Made by a program: the position numbers and the translations under genes
Origin: Desmodus rotundus
Lineage: Eukaryota; Chordata; Mammalia; Chiroptera; Phyllostomidae
Assembly (NCBI RefSeq): GCF_022682495.2
Contig: NC_071390.1
Span: forward strand, 104,890,294-104,954,293
DNA: 64,000 nucleotides
Direction: 5' to 3'
Notes under the pieces: model-generated
Databases searched by the model: none
Seen by the model: only the letters and a program-made list of their open reading frames with translations
Told to the model about the DNA's origin: nothing
Shown here: positions 55,600 through 64,000 of the stretch, in pieces
How positions within the stretch are numbered: the first letter of the stretch is position 1
How the letters are laid out: each line of letters begins with the position of its first letter

Positions 55600-55968
55600 G
55601 ATACCTGTCCACACCACACTGAGTATTCAGTAGTTTTTGACCAAAAACAGCATGACCCCTGTGCCCCACCCTCTCTATTCACCTGATCTCATCCCATGCA
55701 ACATTTTTGTTTCCCAGGTTGAAAAAAAATGTCCTCAAAGGGAAACATTTTGCCAAGGTAGAAGAGATGAGACAAAAAACTGCAGAAGCACTAAAAGGCA
55801 TCAAAATTGACGAGTTCAAAAACTGGTTTGAGCAGTGGAAAAAGTCTTGATAGGTGTATTGCATCCAATGGAGAGCACTTTGAAGGTGACTGAAGTTTAA
55901 ACATGTAAGAATAAATACACAATTTTTTATAAATAAATTCAGGGTGTTTTTTGTGTCCCCGCTCATAT
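55600..55968 (+). mobile_element. Tc1/mariner-type DNA transposon, 3' part
   Basis: The 3' third of a mariner element: the C-terminal coding region of the transposase, then a short AT-rich tail AATACACAATTTTTTATAAA, then a G/T-rich end near TGTTTTTTGTGTCCCC. The 5' two thirds, with the DNA-binding region and most of the catalytic core, is missing. Elements like this move by cut-and-paste into TA dinucleotides, and a TA follows the apparent end near 55968. Confidence 0.75.
55640..55902 (+). pseudogene. Mariner transposase C-terminal relic
   Basis: Readable pieces in order: VPHPLYSPDLIPCNIF (the catalytic-domain motif, usually YSPDLAPCDFF in this group), then after a frame change LKGKHFAKVEEMRQKTAEAL, then KGIKIDEFKNWFEQWKK, then after a 2-base loss LDRCIASNGEHFEGD and a stop. 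The acidic residue at the end of the YSPDL motif is N here, and there are at least two frameshifts, so no active enzyme could be made. The similarity to mammalian mariner transposase C-termini is strong by eye. Confidence 0.8.
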
Positions 55969-56589
55969 GTCCAGGGCCAAGAGTGTGGGGTGGATTTATT
56001 ATAAGTGCATAGAAAGGTAAACAGTAGCATGACTGAGGCAGTTGTTCACTTTAGGGAGGAAAAGTGTAGAAGAAAAGAAATGGAATCACAGGTTTTTTTC
56101 TGAACAGTGTTTACATGGATACAAGTCGTTGAGAAGACGATGGCTGGGGGGAGGGGGAGAGGTGTGAATGTGAGTGCTTGTTTGTGTTTGGTGGTGAGCA
56201 GCAGCCAGCTGCAAATAGCTAACATCTGGCACAGAAGACGGGAGTCAATGGATGCTCCTAGACCCTAGAACAAAAGGAGAAGGAGGCAACGTTATGAACA
56301 CAGTCAGAGATATATTTGTGAGCTGGACTTATTGGTCCAGGTGTGACCTGGGCATCACATGATTTAGTGTATAGCCAAGATTAAGATTCTGTGAACAGAG
56401 ATCTCTGGGGGCCCATGATGTCCATGAAGATGGTCGCAGTCAGTCAGGGTCATCATTTCTGGGTTGCAACTGCTTCTCCCTTAAGCTCTTTCATAGAGAA
56501 GCAGAATGTCAGGATCTTGGCTGATGGTGTCCCTCTGTCCTTTGTGTTGTTTGGGAAAGGGATGAGGCAGAAAAAACCAATAGTTATCA
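55969..56589. other. Unassigned sequence
   Basis: No supportable feature. Confidence 0.3.
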
Positions 56590-56710
56590 ATCTCCTCTAT
56601 CTGTCAAGGACTGTGTTAGGTATTTTGCATACAGTACTACACTTAGGAGTCATACAGATAAGGAAAGTAAGGAATAGGGCTGCCTAGAGACTAGGTCAAG
56701 GCCAGGGAAT
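56590..56710 (-). repeat. MIR-type SINE fragment, antisense
   Basis: AAGGACTGTGTTAGGTATTT, TGCATACAGTACTACACTTA and CAGATAAGGAAAGTAAGGAA follow the reverse MIR order. Confidence 0.5.
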
Positions 56711-57025
56711 CAAAACTGTAGTCAGCTGTTGCTCAGTGGTGCTCACCTTGCCGCCGTGCTCTGTGAGCGCTGTGTGCTGCATGGGTGGGGGGCCATTGTA
56801 TAGTGGGCTAGGGAGTGGGAGGGGGCAGGAGGATAGTTACCTATCCCTATCCAGGTGGCTAGTGTTACCGGAATTTAGCCAGTGACAAAAAATTATCACA
56901 AGAGATGATTTGTTTCAGAAAGCAAATCTAAAACAGGGAGTTGGAAATTAACCAGAGGATTTTGGCCCAATTAAAACAACTTCTCTCTCTCTTTCTCTGT
57001 CTCTATCTGTCCAGATATTCTGTAG

Positions 57026-57027
<2 letters not shown>

Positions 57028-57063
<36 letters not shown>
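57028..57063. repeat. (GT)n microsatellite
   Basis: About 18 uninterrupted GT units followed by TATATA. Likely length-polymorphic and able to adopt left-handed DNA. Confidence 0.97.
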
Positions 57064-57069
<6 letters not shown>

Positions 57070-57793
57070 TTCATATCTTGTGCTCAGGAGAAATATTCAA
57101 GCAGAGGCTTTTTAGCAATGGATGGAAATTTACAGGCAATATCCACTAAGGTTCTGTCTCCAAGACCCTATAATCCTTATGGCATGAAAACCTCATTAAA
57201 TTGGAACCTGATAATTTGCAATAACCATCCAGAGCTCAAGCTATAGTATACCTTTAAGTTAATAAAAGGGCTGTCCAAAGCAAGTCATTCTACTTGAGAG
57301 CATGTTGAGGTTAAACATTACAGACATGATATACAATTTGTATGCTAATGAAGGAAATGCCTCGAGATAGTTTCCAAAGAATTTTTTTCTACTCAGCAAC
57401 CCTTTATTAGCATATTTTTGGTTAGCAAATGTACTTGACTTTTCACTAATTCCATTGGCCTTTCCTCCAATTAGCCTACACTGATAAGGTTTTGCTCCAC
57501 GTGGGCATCTTAACTACAGATGCAGAAAGAAGGTTTTAATGAGGTTCCTCTAATCAAGGAAACATAGAGAGAAGACACTTGGGACGGAGACCTCCACTTC
57601 CTGGCTGGCTGGTGTCAAGGGACACCCCTGAAAGCTCAGCACTTGAGTTACATTGGCTTTGTTGGTGCTCTCTCAACAAGCTGAAGTTCCTCTGAACCAC
57701 ATGAAGAGTGTGGCTGATGAACCGAAGTGATGAAAAAGCATTGGGGGGAAGAGACATCTTCCCTCAAAAACTGTGGCAGCAGAGGAGGCGAGT

Positions 57794-57814
57794 CCCCCCC
57801 CACACACACACACA
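57794..57814. repeat. C8 then (CA)n short simple repeat
   Basis: Eight C residues run into about seven CA units. Confidence 0.9.
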
Positions 57815-59601
57815 GCTGGTCCTGAGTCAGCAGTATGCTCTGGGAAAGGTGCTAAAGAGAATGCGATTCTGTGTTGACTGCAAATTCAGTATGGGTCCAC
57901 AGTATGGTGTCTGGGGAGAAAACTGATGTCACCTTCAGCTCTTTGTGCATTATCCACACCAAGGACAGTCCTGGCACTGTGATCCTCCGCTGAGGTCAGA
58001 CCACACCCAGGCACTGTGTTTAGGTCTCAGCTCCATATTTTAAGGAAGATTTGGACAAACAATAATGGGGTGGGCTGGGGATTAAAAAAATAAAAAACCT
58101 GGAAACTATGTTTTATGGTGAATAATTGAAATGGAGATAGTTTCTGAACTGGATAAGATTTTGAACAAACATCATAGATATTTTCAAATATTTGGAAGGA
58201 AATTAAGAAAATGATTCATTTTTACTAGGTGTGGCTGTTAAAACTTGCATTTGGTCTTCCCATATTCACCTTCCCTATTTGTCTTTCCTGCCAGCCCGCC
58301 CCATTGCAGGTAAGGGTCCAGCCTAAATTGTATTGCCTGGGGTCTTTGCAGGGAAGTTTGATGGCAAGGGTTCCTCCTGACTTTTACAAAAGCTTGTGAG
58401 AAGTTAAAGGTTTCAAGTGGTAGGGTAGAGACAGGAGTGATACTTTTATTAGGACAAAAAGAGATATTCTGGGAGTTAGGGAATGGAACTGGGCAACCTG
58501 ACTCCCCTTCTGTGAAGCTGCCCCTGGAAGGTGGGTCGGGGGCTGCATGCCCCACAACAGCCCCAGTAGGACAGGAAGTTAAGTGGCCATGGGCATTCCA
58601 GTGGTAATGAGCACGGACTGATTAAAGGAGGAATGGCCCTGACGTTTGGCTCTGCAGAGGCCCTGGTTGTTGGCTAATGACTGGGAACGTCGTCGTCACT
58701 GAGATGGAATACCACCACCACCACTGCCAGAAGCCTGCCTTACAGAAATGGCGATTTCTTGCACATCTCTATTTATGGGTTGATAACTATATATTTGCAT
58801 AGCTCAATGACAAAGCAAGGACCAATGGGTAGAAGGTTCTGGAAGGAGTATTTTAGTTAACACAAGAAAGCACTTTGTATGCATTGGCACTGCCCAGCAA
58901 TGGGACGGACTCACATGAGAAACTGTGAGCTCTGGCCACAGGTGAGAGCTGGCACCTATCCTTCTGGGGTGTTCTACAGGAAAATCTCATGACAGGTGGT
59001 ATGAATTGGGCTAGGTGTCTCTTCCATCCCTTCCACATCTCGGATTTCATGGTTTTGTGAATCGTTGGAACCCCTGGCTCACAAGTGGACGTAGGACTGA
59101 GAGTCTAAGTGGCTTCTACATGTTCACACAGGGGTCCTTTAAAAACAATGATCACAGCTTCTGTGTCGTGATCGGGAACTTTGCACTGAAAACAACTGAA
59201 ATGTTCATTTTACCCTGGCTCCTAGAATAACTGATGGAACTTGTTTTCAAAGAGAGAAAAGACAGCTGTACCAGCTTTGACTGTCCTCAAAGTTGGGGAT
59301 GCATTTTTTCTTCCTTGTTTTCTATTGTGGTTACTATAGGATTGCATTGAGCATCCAGAGAGAAGAGAGTTAAGTAAAGACTGAAAGCACAACTGAAAGA
59401 ATTATAGACAAAACAAAAAAAGACAAATTGAGAAGGAAGAATGGAGACCTTGCAAATGCCATTCCCAAGTCACACCGAAGGTTTATTACAGGATGTGCTG
59501 GCGCTGCCAGTGTTGGGCTTGGCTCAGCTGTCCCCTGGTGATCGCTGTGCCACGTGTCGGATGAAGTTGTCAGCGTTTACAAACCAATTAAAGTGGCATT
59601 A

Positions 59602-59628
59602 GTGCGCACGTGCGCGCACACACACACT
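59602..59628. repeat. Alternating purine-pyrimidine tract (GCGCACGTGCGCGCACAC)
   Basis: A short alternating GC/CA tract with a CACGTG E-box core. Z-DNA-prone sequence. Confidence 0.8.
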
Positions 59629-60759
59629 AAGCTGCCCGCGCAGCGTTCATGCCTGGCTCCGTGGCAGTTGTTCAAGCCCAGATATTGTTTTAGAAAAGTT
59701 ATTCGGGTAAACTTTTGGAACACAAATTCATTCTCCAATTTTAATTACTTTTCATTTTATTGAAAATTTCAAGAATCCTATTAGTTCAAATATTGGTTCA
59801 AATAACAAAGTGTGGAAAAGTACCTTTTTCTTCTTTTTTTCATAAGCTTATGAAAATTATTTTTGTCCCTCTCAAGTGAACTATCAACAAGTTGTATATA
59901 ATGCCATATGTATTAAATAAGGGCAAAGGGAGACTGTAAATGAGGAAGAAATTACCCTGATTTATTGCTCTTTAAATATAGAATGTGTCAACTAAACTAC
60001 AACTGTTCTATTGCACAATTTAGGGATACTAAAAAGTGGAAGTGACCAAAGTTATTTTGTAACAACAGTGGGAAAATAACTTTGTCTCAGTTTATAAGGA
60101 TTTCTGATCTCTATCCCACTTTATCTGACAATCTGAACACACAGGAAAACACTTGGGAAAATCTGTGGTACGCCAGGCAGCATTGCCCTTATCGGACCAA
60201 CTTCCCTGCTGGTAACAATCATAAACTCTGTATCACATATTAAGAACAATAGTCTGAAGGCATCAGAGATGAACAAAAGCAGATGGAAACTGATAACACA
60301 GTTCTGAAGATAAGGTAAGCGAACTAGGAAGTGTACTTTACCCACATCCATCTGACTTTCCCCCCTCGAGAATATTTCCTGTTCTGTCAGGCACCTGAGA
60401 ACAGAGGTGAAGCAAAACCTAGGGAAGAGCAGGACTGCTGAGGGCGAGCAGCCGTAGCCATCGCCCCTGGTCAGGCAGAGCTGGCAGTTGACTCGGGGAA
60501 AGGAACTGTAAACACCAGGTAAAGGGTTACCTTTGGCCTTCATAGGCCAAGTAAAGCAATGTGTCTGGGTGGGTCTGAGAATATTCATTTGCAGTGTTTG
60601 CCAGGGCATGCCGATGGCGTGGACCTGGTTTAAGAGCCACCCGTCTCTCTAATCTCACACCCCACACTGTGTTAGTGCCCCAGAAATGTGGAAAGCAGGA
60701 GTCTGCCCGGGACAGTGAGTCAGTTCCCTGCTCCAGGAGGCAGGCAAAATAAGAATGGA

Positions 60760-61012
60760 TAACCCTGGCTGGGTGGCTCAGTTGGTTGGAGCATCATCCC
60801 ATACACCAAAAAGGCTGTCGGTTTAATCCCCAGTCAGGATACAAACCTAGGTTGCAGGTTCAATCCCTGGTCAGGACATGTAAAAGAGGCAATGGATCTC
60901 TGTTTCTCTCTCAGATCGATGTCTCTCTCTCTCCCCGCCCCTCCCCATTCTCCCTTCCTCTCTTTCTAAAATCAATAAACATATGCTTGGGTGAGGGTTA
61001 AAAAAAAAAAAA
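60760..61012 (+). mobile_element. Ves SINE, 'GGTTGGAGCATCATCC' type, with target duplication
   Basis: Starts AACCCTGGCTGGGTGGCTCA, has GTTGGAGCATCATCCCATAC and two B-box-like GGTTxAATCCC motifs. It ends AATCAATAAACATATGCTTG, GGTGAGGGTT and a 15-base A run. AAGAATGG flanks it (60751-60758 and 61013-61020). The long unbroken A tail points to a fairly recent copy. Confidence 0.94.
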
Positions 61013-61020
61013 AAGAATGG

Positions 61021-62934
61021 CCAGAATGGCTAGAAATGCTTATTGGTTCCTCCAGGGTCATCCCTGTGGTCATCCTCCTCCCACCTGTGGACCTCGCCGA
61101 TGAGGAGACAATGCAGTGATGCAGGTGAACCCCCTGCTGTCATTCCAGGGCACTGTGGATGCTCAAATCACAATGACAACACCTAGAGAAAGAGCTACGT
61201 GATACAGGCTGTGAGCAGATGCTCCAAGTGTAGAAGACCATGAATATCTGTATCGTATTTCCCCTGTTGAAACGAGTCCATGTTTAAGTGACACTGGATA
61301 GCCAGCTAGCTGATGGTTCAATGCCCGTCAACCCTGTAAGAAGAGAATTTAATCCGGCTGTGGATGGCATCCGTGACCACCACACTGATGTCTCCAGCAC
61401 CTTGATTTCTTTTAGCACTAACTGAACTAAGTCACCAGGACTCTTGGTGACACTCTAAATTCCTGCCCTTGTTAGGGGGGGCCAGGTGGGTGAAGAGGCT
61501 CCATTCTCTTGGAAACCACTGGGGGAAGAAGAGGCCCAGACAACTCCCCCAGGGGGCAGGGTGAGTCCTGTATCAAGTTCAGGCTGACACAGCCTAAATC
61601 AAGTCAGTGCCTCAGTGTACACGACGCTGTCCGCTTAGACACTCACAGATAAATAGCATGGCCTTGATTTAGGGTTGGTCTTGTGTTGCTTGTTTTATAT
61701 GATTTTACTGGAAAGTGCTAAATTCTGTCAGTCTGTCTTCTCTCTGTAACGCTGGCTATGGGTTTAATAACATCCCTGTTCCTGCATCTCACAGGGTTAA
61801 GGATGCTTGTCCCCCATGGCACGGGGTGACATTTTCCACAGCTGAGGCATGAGTGTTGCTTAATGGATCAGATGTTGACTAGGTTATAACTTAAGGTCTG
61901 TCACCAACGTCCAAAATGAGGAAGAGGCAGCCTTTGACAGAGAAGAATAAGGAGGGAGAAGCAGGTCCCAAAACACAGTGATCACCAGATCTGTTTGCGC
62001 GTTGTTGTCAAAAACCAGGGCACTTAATCACACAGTTGACTGATAAGAGAGAAGGAAGGAATAAATTTTAGGGTGTTTTAGGCTCAATGGTATTGTCATA
62101 AAATAGCTTGATTTCATCATTGGTCTTACATTCTTTAGAGTTTCCTTCCTTATGGAAATGAGTTAGTTTGACAAGTTAAATATAAAAAGTCTTGTAGTGT
62201 AGAAAACATTTAATATATTTAAAATATAAATATTTCTCACAAAATAATGAACACTTGACCTTGTCAGTCTAAGCACTTAAAAGGGGCACTTCTTCCTCAT
62301 GGATCTCCCTGCTGCCCAGTGCCCTCCTCCAGGGAAGGGCATGGTCCGTTCCTCCCATGGCCTGAAGTCACAGACCATGCTGGCCGGTTGTGACAGTGGT
62401 CATTTTACTTCATGGTGGAAGGCTGGAATTTTTTTAGACTCTATTTGTCCTGGGCAGACTTTTGTGATTGTGCCCCAGTGCATCCTCTTCAGGGTGTCAA
62501 ACCCAATGGAAGGGACCTGTGTAAGTCCGATGCACACTGAGAGGCTGTGAATATTTCACAGCTGGTAAATTCTCACTCACAGTCTCTGTACAGTTGAAAA
62601 TAAGTCACACACACAAACTGGGGTTGGGGGCATGGGGGTAAGACCCCTGAGCATGAGAGAAACCACCTATCCTATTAACACATTTGCCTCCTCTGCTGAA
62701 CACCAGAGAAACTGCTGGGCAGAATGAATGATAACTTATGAACAAGAAGGAAAAATGACTCGAATTGTCAGGAGATGGAGAGTAAGATGTAAATAAGATT
62801 TTAGCAGTGGTTGCTGATAGGCGTTGACAGTATAAATGATTGTAGTTTTCTTCATTATTTTTCTAAAAGTAAAATACATGTTTTTCTAAAAGTACATGTA
62901 TTTCATGTTCAGAAAAAGGAAATAGTGTTATAAA
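61021..62934. other. Unassigned sequence
   Basis: No supportable feature in about 1.9 kb. Confidence 0.3.
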
Positions 62935-63060
62935 ATTGTCTATCAGATTGTGAGCTCTTTAAGCACCTGGTAATTGTTTTATACCTATTTATATTACTGG
63001 TGCCCAGGAGGTCCTGGAATATAGTGGGTGCACCGCAGGGCCTGCTGAGCGCATGAAGTG
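62935..63060 (+). repeat. L2 LINE 3'-end fragment, sense
   Basis: CAGATTGTGAGCTCTTTAAG, TACTGGTGCCCAGGAGGTCC and TGGAATATAGTGGGTGC follow the sense L2 end ('tgtaagctccatgagggcaggga' then 'gtgcctggcacatagtaggtgc'). Confidence 0.65.
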
Positions 63061-64000
63061 CGGGCAGTTTCTGTGAGGATTCTGAACTTGTTCTCGGCAC
63101 CCCTGACCATGGACAGGGTGGGGAGTTGAGCGGATAGGACCAGCAGCCTGTGGGCATTTGGCAGGCTGGCCACAGGGCTCCCACAGGGTCAGAGCCTAGG
63201 CTCCGTCTGCCAGGCTCTCCGAGGGGAGTCTGCACTTGAGGCTCACTTGCACATAATGGCCAGTTAGCTAGTGAGTAGAAGAAAGAGGATGCTGGGAGAG
63301 AAACCCAGCCAGGGTTTTGAAGAGGTGCTAAGAACTTTTCCACCTTTTATGATGATTCCTTGTTATACATTGTGCCAACAAGACAGTAGGATGGCTTCCT
63401 GATGGGACCCATGAGCATGAGAATCTTTGCTTTGGAGAGGGGGGTGTAAGGAGGATTCAAGGACCCCATCTCTAGGGAAAGAGGTATCAGCCCCCTAGCC
63501 CCTCAGTTTCTATCACCCCCAGAGCAGGACCATGACATGCATTTCACACTTTGTTCCCTCAGACTGAGAAAGGCCAACTATTCAGATTTCCCTGAAATTC
63601 GTGAATTTCAGGAGACAAAATTTTGTGATGGGGTCAGAGAATACTGGCAACACTTTCTGGAATGAGGCCTCATCTCACTTCCATGGGCTTTGGTTCCTTA
63701 TTTTCCCTTTCACTTTCAAAATGCATTGTGAGCATTTTAAAATAGAACCAACCCTTGTGTATCGTCATCCACCTTGAGAACTAAAACATGAAAGGGGCAC
63801 TGAAACACCCTCCCTTCCTGCCACGGGCACCAGCTCTTCGTCCCCAGCTCGCTCCCTCTGCTGCGCGTCTGCCGAGCTGTGGTTCTAGGTGCAACAGACA
63901 TGACTCCCAGCACGTGCCCACATCCACCTTCCTGGCAGTCACTGCCACTGTGTCCAGTGGAGCTCTGAGCTCCTGCCTACCTCTCCTCTCAGCACAGCAG
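63061..64000. other. Unassigned sequence to the window end
   Basis: No gene or named repeat. The 144-codon minus frame at 62909-63343 overlaps the L2 relic and is considered chance. Confidence 0.3.

Larger units (their letters stand above)
56711..60758. other. Unassigned 4-kb stretch apart from simple repeats
   Basis: No gene was recognised. The 162-codon minus frame at 60121-60609 has no domain, lacks codon bias I can judge, and is treated as chance. Simple repeats within are listed separately. Confidence 0.3.

Noticed and set aside
60121..60609. 162-codon minus frame
   Set aside because: No recognisable domain or homologue from memory, no promoter or splice context. Expected by chance once in a window of this size. 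A protein search would settle it.
62909..63343. 144-codon minus frame
   Set aside because: Overlaps an L2 relic and shows no domain.
1..64000. CRISPR arrays, operons or bacterial mobile elements
   Set aside because: No evenly spaced direct repeats or compact coding layout. The window is clearly mammalian nuclear DNA.
1..64000. Endogenous retrovirus coding regions (gag, pol, env)
   Set aside because: Only LTR-type fragments were recognised. No retroviral protein motif was seen in any frame.
1..64000. Helitron ends (5' TC and 3' hairpin with CTAG), which occur in vesper bats
   Set aside because: No convincing pair of ends or HeliBat-like body was recognised by eye. A library search would be decisive.

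Overview
This is a stretch of nuclear DNA from a placental mammal, most likely a bat of the suborder Yangochiroptera (microbats). The diagnostic signal is at least ten copies of a tRNA-derived SINE whose head reads close to CCCTGGCTGGTGTGGCTCAG. It has A/B-box-like segments, a pyrimidine-rich TTTCTCTCCCTCTxT stretch and an A-rich tail, the arrangement of the bat Ves SINE. The rest of the repeat content is general placental-mammal material: L2, MIR, MLT1/MST-type LTRs, MER20, old L1 and half-L1 (HAL1). I could not name a species or a host gene.

Layout. 1-14.8 kb is AT-rich and carries seven Ves SINEs within the first 8 kb, one HAL1, and L2/MIR relics. Much of 8-14.8 kb is repeat-poor. 14.83-16.08 kb is a strong CpG island, the only clear promoter in the window. 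It contains an AAGATGGCGGC (YY1-type) element, CCAATTGG, GC boxes, ETS-like sites and a consensus splice donor on the minus strand, so a transcript running left through the SINE-rich part is plausible. 16-23 kb is mostly unique sequence with L2/MIR relics. 23.4-33.8 kb is a retrotransposon block: antisense L1M segments, three antisense HAL1 copies (two of them abutting head to tail) and one antisense SINE. 34-64 kb looks intergenic or deep-intronic. It holds old L2 copies invaded by LTRs and MER20, another antisense L1M, a 180-bp hAT-type element with an exact 8-bp target duplication, a mariner transposase remnant, a (GT)n microsatellite and one young-looking SINE.

No complete protein-coding host gene could be established. 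Open reading frames above 60 codons are almost all chance frames, many inside repeats or in the GC-rich island. The only recognisable protein-coding sequences are relics of mobile elements: four HAL1 ORF1 copies, one of them open except for a single premature stop, and one mariner transposase C-terminus. The repeats record a layered history: old L2, then MLT1/MST and MER20 insertions into it, then HAL1 into L1M, then Ves SINEs on top.

The most notable items are the cluster of HAL1 elements (ORF1 only, never followed by ORF2), their head-to-tail pair, the two DNA-transposon remnants, and a small exon-like segment near 12.7 kb that has good splice signals on both strands. Family names were assigned by eye from remembered consensus features. 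Boundaries of old repeats are approximate, usually within a few tens of bases.
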